Shown here: piece after piece, positions 1-8,920 of the stretch
How positions within the stretch are numbered: position 1 is the first letter of the stretch
Layout: every line of letters starts with the position of its first letter
The notes under the pieces: model-generated
Told to the model about the DNA's origin: nothing
Seen by the model: the letters and a program-made list of their open reading frames with translations, nothing else
Database searches by the model: none
Assembly: GCA_964526225.1 (NCBI GenBank)
Contig: CAZGLL010000001.1
Location: forward strand, 1 to 64,000
Reading direction: 5' to 3'
DNA: 64,000 nt
From: DRYM01 sp964526225
GTDB lineage: Archaea; Thermoproteota; Thermoprotei_A; EX4484-217-1
Position numbers and translations under genes: made by a program

Positions 1-196
1 CATACTTTTCAATTTTCTTTCTAAGCTTCTTAAAAAGCTTATAATGTTCATCGCATAGGTAAACTCTATTTCTTAATGGAGTTAGTTTTAAACCCCTTTC
101 TTCGAGAATTTTAGCCTCAACGTAGCTTACGCTATGTGAAGAAACGTTTTCGCATTCATGAACTGAACATTTTTGCCCTTTCCTAACCTTTCCCAT
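1..196 (-). CDS. Small zinc-binding protein, C-terminus beyond window
   Basis: Only the first 65 codons are inside the window; the frame is open to the left edge. The visible protein is very basic and contains C10-x4-C15 and, 33 residues later, C48-x2-H51, a layout that suggests one zinc site. Lysine and arginine runs at both ends (GKVRKGQK; KKLRKK) fit a nucleic-acid-binding role. It resembles short basic zinc proteins common in crenarchaea, but I have no specific function to give. The ATG at 194-196 follows an AT-rich region shared with the divergent transporter at 332. Confidence 0.7.
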   Translation of the reverse strand, partial: MGKVRKGQKCSVHECENVSSHSVSYVEAKILEERGLKLTPLRNRVYLCDEHYKLFKKLRKKIEKY

Positions 197-331
197 TACT
201 CAACATCCCTAATATTAGCCGTTTAAATCCGTAGTTATAATACTTTCGAAATGGCAAATAAAAGTTAAGTGGACATATGGTTTTAGAAACAATTAAAAAT
301 CTCCTCTACACAATAATACTATGATCCATGT

Positions 332-1159
332 GTGACTAAAACCATGGCAGAGCAGTTAAGAAAACTGTACGTGGTGCTTGGTTTCTCCGCTCTTGGAGGT
401 TTCTTTAAGATATTTGGAGGAGTTGTTTACGGTTCAAGAGCGCTCTTTGTCGATGCGTTAACTTCGATTGCTAACTTTATCGCAGCATATGCTACAATAT
501 ATTATTATAAAGTTAGTAAAAGACCTCCTGACATTGATCATCACTATGGTCATTATAAATTAGGTTTTGGTGGAACCTTAGTATCTTTGATCACATATTC
601 TTTTGTTGCTGGACTTGTTATTTCTGAACTTTACAATGTAGAACCTTATAAAGTGAGTATTAATGCAACATTTTTTGCAGTACTAGGTTTCATATTTTAT
701 TACTTAGCTATAGCTATTGCTAGAAAAGGAGGCGAATTCTTTAAACCATACTCCGTATTCACTGTTAGCGAACTGATTGAAAGTGTAATAGTTATTTTAG
801 CTAGTTTAGCAGGTGCACTTTACAGTTACATAATAGACTATGTAGGTGCGTTAATTTTAACATCATATATTTTCATCGAAATATATGGCACTGGAAAAGC
901 CCTTTTAAAGAACATTAGTGACATAGCTCCTCCAAAAAGCTTCATAGCCAGTGTTGAAAAAACAATTGAAAGATACGGATTCAAAGCCTTAGATATTAAG
1001 GTTAGGAAAGTACATGATGACTTATGGCATGGCGATATATTTCTTAAATCCATCGATGAGAACGCTACTGTTAAGGACATTAAAAGCAGAATAAGGGAAC
1101 TTAAGAGAGAACTTCTAAAAAAGCATAAACTAGATGTGACAGTCGAAATAGTTGAATAA
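332..1159 (+). CDS. Cation diffusion facilitator (CDF)-like transporter
   Basis: A 275-residue membrane protein with about five to six hydrophobic segments in the first 190 residues and a soluble C-terminal domain of about 80 residues, the CDF arrangement for proton-coupled divalent metal efflux. Family marks are the SRALFVDALTS block in the second segment and the HHYGHYK block at 70-76. The metal site looks unusual: D41 is present, but the second TM2 aspartate position is S45, and the TM5 region reads SELIES rather than HxxxD. The substrate is therefore open. Start is GTG 332; an in-frame ATG lies at 344. The stop overlaps the open frame upstream of the next gene, but that gene's likely start is at 1272. 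Confidence 0.8.
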   Translation: MTKTMAEQLRKLYVVLGFSALGGFFKIFGGVVYGSRALFVDALTSIANFIAAYATIYYYKVSKRPPDIDHHYGHYKLGFGGTLVSLITYSFVAGLVISELYNVEPYKVSINATFFAVLGFIFYYLAIAIARKGGEFFKPYSVFTVSELIESVIVILASLAGALYSYIIDYVGALILTSYIFIEIYGTGKALLKNISDIAPPKSFIASVEKTIERYGFKALDIKVRKVHDDLWHGDIFLKSIDENATVKDIKSRIRELKRELLKKHKLDVTVEIVE

Positions 1160-1271
1160 TAATGAAATAAAAGTTGACATTATCCTACTACACAATGGTA
1201 ATCATACTAATAAGCTTATAAGTCTAGTGTGTTTAGTACGTGATAGTCTGAAACGGAGGAGAAAAGTAGGT

Positions 1272-2855
1272 ATGGACGACGAAGCTGAAGAGTTAAGTGT
1301 TGCTGTAGTTGGAGAGGAAACATATGTACCCGACACTAGCGTCATTATTGAGGGTGCTGTCTCTAAACTCGTAGAGAGGGGTAAGATTAAGGGTAAAGTG
1401 ATAATACACAAAGCAGTCATATCTGAGCTTGAGAACCAAGCAAACCAGGGTAAGGCGGTAGGTTTTGCCGGTTTAGATGAAATAAAGAGATTACGTGAAC
1501 TAGCTAGCAAAGGACTTATAGAGCTTGAAATAGCGGGAGAGAAACCAAGAGCTTACGAAATAAAATATGCTAAATTAGGAGCTATAGATGCTTTAATTAG
1601 AGAATTAGCTTGGGAGTTAGAAGCAACTCTCGTAACAAGCGATAGAGTACAAGCAGAGGTCGCTAAAGCGCTAGGGATAAACGTCATATTCATTGAGCCT
1701 AGAAAGGAGGAGAAAATAAGGATTGAAGAATTCTTCGATAGTGACACAATGAGCGTTCACTTGAAGGAAGGCGTTCCACCTATAGCTAAGAAGGGTAAGC
1801 CCGGAAGTTGGAGAATCGTACCGCTTAGAGATAAGCCTCTTACAAGAGATGAAATTGAAAGCTTAGCTAAAGAAATCATCGAAGCAGCGAAAACGAGACG
1901 TGATGGTTTCGTAGAAATTGATAGGTCAGGTTCAACAATAGTTCAGCTAGGTCTTTATAGAATAATAATTACGCGACCTCCTCTTTCCGACGGTTGGGAA
2001 ATAACGGCCGTTCGCCCGCTCGTTAAGCTTAAACTCGAGGATTACAATTTACCTCCAAAACTCATCAGAAGACTTGAGGAAAGAGCTGAAGGAATACTTA
2101 TAGCTGGAGCTCCTGGAATGGGTAAAACCACTTTCGCTCAAGCTTTAGCAGAGTACTATTCGAAAAAGGGAAAAATTATTAAAACAATTGAGTCCCCAAG
2201 AGATATGCACTTACCAGACAACGTAACTCAGTATTCTAAGAGTTATGCATCACCTGATGAGCTTCACGACATTTTGTTGCTAAGTAGGCCTGATTACACA
2301 TTCTTCGATGAAATGAGAAATGATGAGGACTTCAAGCTCTATACAGATCTTAGATTGGCTGGAATAGGTATGGTAGGTGTAGTTCACGCAACATCCCCCA
2401 TAGATGCTATTCAAAGATTTCTTGGCAGAGTAGAGCTTGGAATGATACCTAGCATCATAGATACTGTAATTTTCATAGAAAACGGTGAGGTTAGGAAAGT
2501 TTATGAGGTTTCAATATCAGTCAAGCTCCCTACGGGGTTAAAAGAGGCCGAGCTAGCACGACCTGTTGTTGAAGTAAAGGACTTCTTAACAGGAGAATTA
2601 GAATATGAAATTTACAAGTTCGGAGAAGCAACAGTCGTCGTACCTGTTAAGAGAATTAGAATGAGCGGTTTCGAACGTAGAATAATAAGAGAAATTGAGA
2701 GGTTAATACCTCAAGCATCTATAGAGGTTCAAGGAAGCAATGTGACAGTTATCGTTCCTAGAGAATACGCTAGACTCCTAATGAAGAAGGCGAAAAGACT
2801 AAGAAAACTTGAAGACAAGCTTGGAATAAGCATTAGAGTTAGAGTAGAGGGCTAG
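1272..2855 (+). CDS. PIN domain - PilT/VirB11-type ATPase - KH domain protein
   Basis: Three modules are visible (numbering from ATG 1272). An N-terminal PIN nuclease fold carries the acidic set D21, E52, D106 and D124. A central P-loop ATPase has Walker A at 278-285 (GAPGMGKT) and a secretion-ATPase-like core. A C-terminal KH-like RNA-binding segment spans about 475-527. The architecture is a known archaeal family, presumed to be an ATP-driven RNA endonuclease; its substrate is unknown. ATG 1272 is preferred over the upstream TTG at 1152 because GGAGGAG lies just before it and the 40 extra residues have no domain. It runs convergent with hjc, one base apart. Confidence 0.85.
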   Translation: MDDEAEELSVAVVGEETYVPDTSVIIEGAVSKLVERGKIKGKVIIHKAVISELENQANQGKAVGFAGLDEIKRLRELASKGLIELEIAGEKPRAYEIKYAKLGAIDALIRELAWELEATLVTSDRVQAEVAKALGINVIFIEPRKEEKIRIEEFFDSDTMSVHLKEGVPPIAKKGKPGSWRIVPLRDKPLTRDEIESLAKEIIEAAKTRRDGFVEIDRSGSTIVQLGLYRIIITRPPLSDGWEITAVRPLVKLKLEDYNLPPKLIRRLEERAEGILIAGAPGMGKTTFAQALAEYYSKKGKIIKTIESPRDMHLPDNVTQYSKSYASPDELHDILLLSRPDYTFFDEMRNDEDFKLYTDLRLAGIGMVGVVHATSPIDAIQRFLGRVELGMIPSIIDTVIFIENGEVRKVYEVSISVKLPTGLKEAELARPVVEVKDFLTGELEYEIYKFGEATVVVPVKRIRMSGFERRIIREIERLIPQASIEVQGSNVTVIVPREYARLLMKKAKRLRKLEDKLGISIRVRVEG

Positions 2856-2856
2856 A

Positions 2857-3306
2857 TTACTGGAGAAATCTATCTAAACTTAACGTATTTGAAGCTATGC
2901 TAATTAAGTCATTTAATGATAAACCTTCCTTAGCTACGATTTCAGGAGTTAAGCGATAATTACCAGCAGATGTTGTCTCGAGTTTCTCTACGGGTATAAA
3001 TTTCCATCCAGAACCATCCATGTATTTCACAGCTAAAAACGCTGATCCTCCAGCTCTTTTAGAAAACTCAATTAACCTTTCAACCTTAGTTTTTTCAACA
3101 TATATTGTTTCGCGTTTCTCACGTGTCTTCACTTCAATAACAAATATTTTACCATTCTTCATAGCCACAATATCAGGATAAACTACTCTTTTAGCTTTAG
3201 CTCCACTAGCCGGCCCCCTTATACAAGCAAACCCTTTTTTCCAAAACAACCTAGCTAAGTCTCTTTCTCTAGCAAAACCTAGTTTTCTCTTACTTGGTTT
3301 AGACAT
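2857..3306 (-). CDS. hjc: Holliday junction resolvase Hjc
   Basis: A 149-residue archaeal Holliday junction resolvase of the PD-(D/E)XK fold, which cuts four-way DNA junctions made during recombination and fork repair. The catalytic set is visible: E14 in the N-terminal helix, D45 in the PDIVA strand, and E58-x-K60 in FVIEVK. The conserved GPASGAK loop that contacts DNA follows R30. Family members are about 120-150 residues; the extra C-terminal 30 residues are not recognised. It stands alone, convergent with the PIN-ATPase gene. Confidence 0.93.
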   Translation of the reverse strand: MSKPSKRKLGFARERDLARLFWKKGFACIRGPASGAKAKRVVYPDIVAMKNGKIFVIEVKTREKRETIYVEKTKVERLIEFSKRAGGSAFLAVKYMDGSGWKFIPVEKLETTSAGNYRLTPEIVAKEGLSLNDLISIASNTLSLDRFLQ

Positions 3307-3390
3307 AATCTTTTAACCCATATTTTAAAGTTTAGTATCTCGAAAGATACTTATTCTTCTACAGTAAATAAACCAAATGTTTGGGAAACA

Positions 3391-4734
3391 ATGATTAAAA
3401 TAATTGTCAGAGCAAAAAAGGATGCTGATGCAGTAAAGGCGATGCTTAAAAAATTTTACTCAGCATGGAATATCGAAGTAGTTACTCTAAAGGGTGCAAG
3501 AGGAGAAAGGGGTATTGATAAGCTATATGAGACTTTGAGTAATGATCATTTCAATATTGTGCTTGTTGGAAAGCAAGACAAAGACTTTCTAAAATTGAAT
3601 GGAAAACTCGGAGTAAACACTGTTATACATTTAGTTTCGAAAGAGAAAATAAGAAATGCAAGAATTAGTCAGTTAGCCACCGAATTTGAAAAAGCAAGAG
3701 CAAGGTTTAGATTGGAAACCCATTGGTTAAATGGGGGATATGTTTTCGGCGTAGTTAAGGAAGGAAAAAGATTGCCCATAGACACTAACCCAGCATATGA
3801 TGTATTTTTGGAAAGAGGAGATGTTGTCCACGAATTTTTGAAAATAGGTTCAGATAAGTGTGAATACCTTGTTTTTGTAAGAAAGTTCGCTGGTGAACAC
3901 GATATTTTTTGTGGCGATACGCTTATTGCTAAGGTAAAAATCCCAGATAGAGGCCACGTTGAAATATTAGATAAAGCTAATGCAAAAGAATCTTTCGCGA
4001 ACCTAAAGGAAACAGTAAAGAATAATATTGGAATACTACAGGTTTTGGAGAAGATTTCGGTGAGATTGCTTGAAAAAATAAGGGACAACTTTGACATTTT
4101 CGTTGTTCCATGGAGTGGAGGTAAGGATAGTACAACTGTTTTAACATTAGCTAAAAAAGCGTTGAGTGGAAGAAAACTTTACGCTATTTATGTTGATACA
4201 GGAGTCGATTTTCCGCAAAACATGGAGTATGTTGAGAAGGTTTCCAAGAAACTTGGTGTTAAACTTATTGTTGAAAGAGCACATGTAGATAAAGAACTTA
4301 GCGCAGGTAAAAATTTACCTACAAATGATAACAGATGGTGCACCAAGTTAAAGATAACCGCTCTTTATAGAGCCATAGATAGGATTATAGATCGTAGGGA
4401 AAACACCTTAATAATCGTTGGCGATAGAGATGCCGAGTCTGAACTTAGATCTAAAAGACCTCCCATAAGAATTCATGAAGGATTTACACAAGTTGCTCCC
4501 ATAAAAATGTGGAATGCAGCGCATACTCAACTATATCTCCTACAGAACAATATACCGCTAAATCCACTTTATGAACTAGGCTTTTACAGATTAGGATGCT
4601 ATATTTGTCCAGCACTTAGAAGCTGGGAGGTCATGATTATGGAGTCTACTCCTCTAAAGAATGTTCTAAGACACTTGCCTTTCTACAAAGAGTTTATTAC
4701 TAGCTTTGGGGAAATTGGAAATAATGGAGAGTAA
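3391..4734 (+). CDS. PAPS reductase-like (adenine nucleotide alpha hydrolase) protein, short form
   Basis: A 447-residue protein with a PAPS-reductase-type PP-loop ATPase domain in the second half: SGGKDS at 242-247, NRWCTK with C317, and a C-terminal GCYICPA with C403 and C406. The first 220 residues have no domain I recognise. The same three motifs occur at matching spacing in the protein at 43299, so the two are paralogues, but this one lacks the zinc-ribbon and ferredoxin modules. PP-loop enzymes adenylate substrates such as RNA bases; true sulfate-reduction activity is not implied. It precedes the SPFH/NfeD pair by 22 bases and may be co-transcribed. Confidence 0.8.
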   Translation: MIKIIVRAKKDADAVKAMLKKFYSAWNIEVVTLKGARGERGIDKLYETLSNDHFNIVLVGKQDKDFLKLNGKLGVNTVIHLVSKEKIRNARISQLATEFEKARARFRLETHWLNGGYVFGVVKEGKRLPIDTNPAYDVFLERGDVVHEFLKIGSDKCEYLVFVRKFAGEHDIFCGDTLIAKVKIPDRGHVEILDKANAKESFANLKETVKNNIGILQVLEKISVRLLEKIRDNFDIFVVPWSGGKDSTTVLTLAKKALSGRKLYAIYVDTGVDFPQNMEYVEKVSKKLGVKLIVERAHVDKELSAGKNLPTNDNRWCTKLKITALYRAIDRIIDRRENTLIIVGDRDAESELRSKRPPIRIHEGFTQVAPIKMWNAAHTQLYLLQNNIPLNPLYELGFYRLGCYICPALRSWEVMIMESTPLKNVLRHLPFYKEFITSFGEIGNNGE

Positions 4735-4756
4735 CTAAAATGTAGGTGTTCAGTAG

Positions 4757-5536
4757 TTGCAACTTATAGATTTTCTAATATATTTCGGAATACCTTTACT
4801 AGTGATTCTGATAGTACTTTCAAAAAGCATTAAAATAGTTAAGGAATATGAGAGAGCAGTAATTTTCAGACTTGGCAGGCTTATTGGAGCCAAGGGTCCA
4901 GGACTCTTCTTCATAATACCATGGGTCGATAGTGTAAGAATAGTTGATCTCAGAGTAGTATCGGTTGATGTTCCAGAGCAGAGAATCATAACGAAAGATA
5001 ACGTAACTGTAGGTGTTGACGCAGTAGTGTATTACAAGGTTTTCGACCCTATTAAAGCCGTTGTTGCTGTCGAAAACTACTCATATGCTGTACTTCTTCT
5101 AGCACAAACAACTCTTAGAGATGTCCTCGGACAGGTAGAGCTAGACGACTTACTTACTAGGAGAGAAGAGTTAAACAAGAGACTAACGAGCATCTTAGAT
5201 GTTGCTACAGATCCTTGGGGTATAAAGGTAACAGCTGTGACAATGAAGGAAGTGAAGCTACCGGAAACCATGCTTAGAGCTATGGCTAAACAAGCTGAAG
5301 CTGAAAGGTGGAGGAGAGCTAGAGTTATTGAAGCGGAAGGTGAAAGACAAGCCGCCAAGATTATGGCTGAAGCAGCAGAATTTTACGAAAAGCATCCAGC
5401 AGCGTTAAGGCTCAGAGAACTCCAGACAATGGTTGAAATAGCTAGGGAGAAGAACTTAGTAGTTATTTCGGAAGCTGGAAGGAGTATAGGAGAAGTTGTA
5501 GGATTAATTAAGGGGATTAAGGAGGGGAAGCAGTAG
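4757..5536 (+). CDS. SPFH/stomatin-like membrane protein
   Basis: A 259-residue stomatin-type protein. One N-terminal hydrophobic segment (about residues 3-25) anchors it. The SPFH domain starts with VKEYERAVIFRLGR, and an Ala/Glu-rich helical region (about 175-215) is the usual oligomerisation coiled coil. It is encoded 4 bases before an NfeD-type protease, the standard prokaryotic pairing in which the stomatin is the protease's scaffold and candidate substrate. The start is TTG 4757, chosen because the in-frame GTG at 4802 would remove most of the membrane anchor. Confidence 0.9.
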   Translation: MQLIDFLIYFGIPLLVILIVLSKSIKIVKEYERAVIFRLGRLIGAKGPGLFFIIPWVDSVRIVDLRVVSVDVPEQRIITKDNVTVGVDAVVYYKVFDPIKAVVAVENYSYAVLLLAQTTLRDVLGQVELDDLLTRREELNKRLTSILDVATDPWGIKVTAVTMKEVKLPETMLRAMAKQAEAERWRRARVIEAEGERQAAKIMAEAAEFYEKHPAALRLRELQTMVEIAREKNLVVISEAGRSIGEVVGLIKGIKEGKQ

Positions 5537-5540
5537 AACT

Positions 5541-6866
5541 ATGAAGAACAAACACTATGTTAGCAAAATAATAATTTTTCTATTAGTTACTTCACTTATA
5601 TTGGCAGTATCCGTCACCAATGCTGAAACCGTAGTTGGTCCTAAAGTATACGTCTTTAGGTTTGACGGTAAAATAATTAATCAGGGATTAGCTACAGCCC
5701 TTATAAACGCTTTAGGTAAGGCTGAATCCGAAAATGCACTGCTACTCCTAATTATTGATACTCCAGGAGGAGAGCTTGACGCTACGGAACAAATAGTTAA
5801 AGCGATACTTAATTCAGCAATTCCCGTTATAGGCTATGTTTATCCCAAAGGAGCAACAGCATGGAGTGCTGGAACGATAATACTGCTTTCATGCCATATT
5901 GCCGCAATGGCTCCGGGAACAGCAATAGGTGCAGCACAACCTGTAATGTATGGTCCTGAAGGATTCCAGCCAGTAAATTATAGTAAGATATTAAATCCTG
6001 TTGCTGAATTAGCACAAACAATAAGTAAGGAGAGAGGAAGAAACGAAACAGCAGCTTACGAATTTGTAACTAGAAATTTAACATTAAATTATGAGGAGGC
6101 GCTGAAAAGTCATGTAATAGATGTTGTAGCAGACAATATTCCGGACTTACTAGCTAAAATAGATGGAACAATAGTTAAGACGTCCTACGGCGAAGTGAAA
6201 GTAAGCACTAAAGGATATATTCTCGAAGAGTATAAGTGGAGTTTAGGTGAAATGTTATCTAACACTTTAGCTGATCCATTGATTGCGAACGTATTATTAA
6301 TGTTTGGATTCTACATTTTACTAATAAGCTTATTCACAGGGCATTATCCGATGATTGCTGTAGGATTACTTTTATTTATACTTGGACTTTTCGGTATGGG
6401 ATTCACTATAAACACTATTTCGACAATACTCATAATAGCTGGTGTAATATTGCTAGTAATAGAGCTTGTAACACCCGGTTTCGGAATACTGGGTACAACA
6501 GGCATCGTAATGATAGCATTAGGATTCATACTACTCCCAATATACTTACCTGAATCGTGGTATATTACTCCAGAATTTTACGTTAGATTCCTAACGGCAG
6601 GCCTAATAATAGGCTTTCTAGCTTCAGGGTTTTTCGCATTCGTAATATATAAAGTTGTAAAAGCAAAGAGAGCTAAACCACTAATATGGACAATTATTGG
6701 AGCTAAGGGTAAGGCTCTTGACGATATTTCTCCAGAAAAAGAGGGGTTCGTACTCATAAATGGAGAATACTGGATGGCGATTTCTGATGAAAAAATAAGT
6801 GCAGGTGACGAAGTGGTAGTTGTTGATAAGGTAGGTCCTAAGTTAAAAGTGAAAAAGGCTAAGTAA
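5541..6866 (+). CDS. NfeD-type membrane-bound ClpP-class serine protease
   Basis: 441 residues: signal/anchor (about 8-28), a ClpP-class serine protease domain (30-215), four to five membrane segments (about 240-380) and a C-terminal OB-fold (about 385-441), the long-form NfeD layout known from Pyrococcus PH1510. The nucleophile is S109 in the GATAWSAGT block, and the DTPGGELDA oxyanion loop is present. I could not fix the partner lysine by eye: the nearest candidates are K149 and K163. It would cleave hydrophobic segments of stomatin-type partners, and its SPFH partner is immediately upstream. Confidence 0.9.
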   Translation: MKNKHYVSKIIIFLLVTSLILAVSVTNAETVVGPKVYVFRFDGKIINQGLATALINALGKAESENALLLLIIDTPGGELDATEQIVKAILNSAIPVIGYVYPKGATAWSAGTIILLSCHIAAMAPGTAIGAAQPVMYGPEGFQPVNYSKILNPVAELAQTISKERGRNETAAYEFVTRNLTLNYEEALKSHVIDVVADNIPDLLAKIDGTIVKTSYGEVKVSTKGYILEEYKWSLGEMLSNTLADPLIANVLLMFGFYILLISLFTGHYPMIAVGLLLFILGLFGMGFTINTISTILIIAGVILLVIELVTPGFGILGTTGIVMIALGFILLPIYLPESWYITPEFYVRFLTAGLIIGFLASGFFAFVIYKVVKAKRAKPLIWTIIGAKGKALDDISPEKEGFVLINGEYWMAISDEKISAGDEVVVVDKVGPKLKVKKAK

Positions 6867-6871
6867 ATTCC

Positions 6872-7432
6872 CTACAGTGAAAACGTTTTCTCTTCTCTTT
6901 TAAGCTTTTTACCGTACATTTCGTAACTTATAAGCTTAATTTTCCTCGGCTCTTCAATGTAACCAATAATCATCGAGGGTTTCATTGAAGCATAACCACC
7001 ACTCCATACACCAGTTAAAGAGCCAGGATTTACGAGTAAAACATTATTTACCATTATTACCTTTAGGTAATGAGTATGGCCATTTATTAACATGTTTACG
7101 TTAAGATCTTTTGCTATTTTTAAAAGCCCTTCTACATCACCTCTAGGGTATACTTGGTCGCCATGTATTAGACCCACTTTTATATCGTTTATTTTCTCAA
7201 CAACGAACTCCGGTAGACTTAAATAATCCATGTTTCCTCGAACGAAAAAGGATTTGGCTCCTACAGTTCTAAAAAATTCCATAACGCTTTCAGATACGAG
7301 GTCTCCAGTGAAGAAAACATAGTCATATGGTTTATTTTCATCAATAATCTTAAGCATGACCTTAGGGATACTCTTAGCTCTAGTAGGAATATGAGTATCG
7401 CCAACGATAAGCAGTTTCTTCACCATAACCAC
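6872..7432 (-). CDS. YfcE/MJ0936-type metallophosphoesterase
   Basis: A 186-residue calcineurin-like phosphoesterase. Metal-binding motifs appear in order: GDTHIP (near residue 11), FTGDL (about 40), GNMDY (about 66), GD (about 93) and GHTH (about 117). Small archaeal members hydrolyse phosphodiesters such as bis-pNPP or cyclic nucleotides in vitro; the natural substrate is unknown. It is convergent with the NfeD gene (5 bases). Intact by length and motifs. Confidence 0.88.
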   Translation of the reverse strand: MVMVKKLLIVGDTHIPTRAKSIPKVMLKIIDENKPYDYVFFTGDLVSESVMEFFRTVGAKSFFVRGNMDYLSLPEFVVEKINDIKVGLIHGDQVYPRGDVEGLLKIAKDLNVNMLINGHTHYLKVIMVNNVLLVNPGSLTGVWSGGYASMKPSMIIGYIEEPRKIKLISYEMYGKKLKREEKTFSL

Positions 7433-7512
7433 CTAAGGTGAATTCTAGCTCCAAAATATTTATGTTGCTAAAAATATCAAAAATTATTTAAGCCGGGTGT
7501 TAAGCGATGTTT

Positions 7513-7920
7513 TTAAGACTTAATAGCTGGGCTTGATCTATCAGCATAGTTTACACTCATATTTTTCGGCTTAAGCTGAGACATTATGTACTTAAACGCA
7601 CTCCAAGGGTCTGTGTGTGCTCCACAAGTATAAATGTCAACTGTTGCAAACCTATATTTAGGCCATGTATGTATCGCTATATGGCTTTCTAAAACTAAGC
7701 CAATTACGCTAACCCCTCCTTTCTCTCCACCAAACTTCCAAACCTTTAATTCGTAAAGCACAGCCTTTGCTAACTTAGCTGCATTTTTTACAATATCACT
7801 TAGTTTTTTCTCATCAGAGATTACTTTAACGTCACATTCGTAAAGATTTGCATATACATGCTTACCTATTACCCTATCTTCTCCGGTGATAAGCTGTCTT
7901 GTTTCAATAGCTTTTTGCAT
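7513..7920 (-). CDS. Pyruvoyl AdoMet/arginine decarboxylase proenzyme, paralogue 1
   Basis: A 135-residue AdoMetDC-family proenzyme. Self-cleavage between E78 and S79 (LVLESHI) makes the pyruvoyl cofactor; H84 and C99 (YTCG) complete the active site. Crenarchaea commonly carry two paralogues, one decarboxylating S-adenosylmethionine and one decarboxylating arginine to agmatine, both for polyamine synthesis. This copy has a GGEKGG loop before the cleavage strand that the paralogue at 19203 lacks. I cannot tell from sequence alone which is which. Its promoter contains a run of C on the coding strand (window 7958-7967), like the other copy. Confidence 0.9.
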   Translation of the reverse strand: MQKAIETRQLITGEDRVIGKHVYANLYECDVKVISDEKKLSDIVKNAAKLAKAVLYELKVWKFGGEKGGVSVIGLVLESHIAIHTWPKYRFATVDIYTCGAHTDPWSAFKYIMSQLKPKNMSVNYADRSSPAIKS

Positions 7921-8063
7921 ATTCTGTATCCTCTATTGCATCTTTGTAAGAGTGTTATTAAGGGGGGTTTTTAAACATTTAGTACATGAAAAGCCATTAA
8001 GCAAAGAATAAATTTAAATAACTAAGCCTTTAAGTTGCAACTCACCCTATTATAAGGGGTATT

Positions 8064-8858
8064 GTGGAAATGTTTACAGCTGAGATAATTAGTATTGGAA
8101 ACGAGTTACTCATAGGTAAAACTGTAAATACTAATGCAACATGGCTTGGAAGAAAACTTACAGTAATAGGCTATAATGTAAGAAGGATAACCGTAGTTCC
8201 AGACGAGGTAGATGAAATAGTAGCTGTAATAAGAGAAGCACTAGCTAGGAAAACAAAAGTAATAATTACAACCGGAGGCTTAGGTCCAACATTCGACGAC
8301 AAAACCAGTGAAGCATTAGCTAAAGCATTAAACATGAAATGGATAATTAATGAGGAAGCATTAAAACTTGTTCGCGAAAAATATGAAAAAATGGGACTAA
8401 AGCTAACAGATTATAGAATAAAGTTAGCTAAAATGCCTGAAAAAGCAAAACCCATACCTAACCCTGTAGGGTCAGCTCCTGGAATACTCGTTGAAAAAGG
8501 TAGCTCACTAATTATTGCGTTGCCCGGAGTTCCTAAGGAAATGAAGGAAATGTTCGAAAAACACGTTGAACCATTACTGAAAAATATAGGGCCTAAACTC
8601 GCATTCTACGAGGACATACTGGTTCTAAAAGGAATTCCCGAATCAAGCCTTGCTCCCTTCATAAATCAAGTAATGAAGGAGATAGTTAAAGTATATATAA
8701 AGAGCCATCCTAAAGGCGCTGAGGGAATTGAGCCAGTTATTGAATTACATTTTACCTCATCAAGCAGGAATATTGAAGAAGCAAAAGAAAATGTTGAAAA
8801 AGCCAAAAGAAGGATAAAGGAGCTTGTCAAAAATAAAGCTGAGATTCTAGAGGGCTAA
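8064..8858 (+). CDS. CinA-like molybdopterin-binding-fold protein
   Basis: A 264-residue protein with the MoaB/Mog-type domain found at the N-terminus of CinA: IISIGNELLIG at the start, TTGGLGPTFDD (about 72-82), and the ALPGVPKEM block (about 153-161). The C-terminal NMN-amidohydrolase domain of bacterial CinA is absent, as is usual in archaea. Related domains hydrolyse ADP-ribose and similar pyrophosphates, so a role in nucleotide clean-up is likely but not shown. Start is GTG 8064, with an ATG two codons later at 8070. An imperfect CCCTATTATAAGGG palindrome lies just upstream. Confidence 0.85.
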   Translation: MEMFTAEIISIGNELLIGKTVNTNATWLGRKLTVIGYNVRRITVVPDEVDEIVAVIREALARKTKVIITTGGLGPTFDDKTSEALAKALNMKWIINEEALKLVREKYEKMGLKLTDYRIKLAKMPEKAKPIPNPVGSAPGILVEKGSSLIIALPGVPKEMKEMFEKHVEPLLKNIGPKLAFYEDILVLKGIPESSLAPFINQVMKEIVKVYIKSHPKGAEGIEPVIELHFTSSSRNIEEAKENVEKAKRRIKELVKNKAEILEG

Positions 8859-8920
8859 AATATATGTGTGTAGTTTCTATCAAATACTTATGATGTTGAA
8901 CAAATAGGAGGTTACGTATC

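Noticed and set aside
1152..1271. N-terminal 40 residues of the PIN-ATPase frame from TTG 1152
   Set aside because: A good ribosome-binding site before ATG 1272 and lack of domain content argue for the shorter form.
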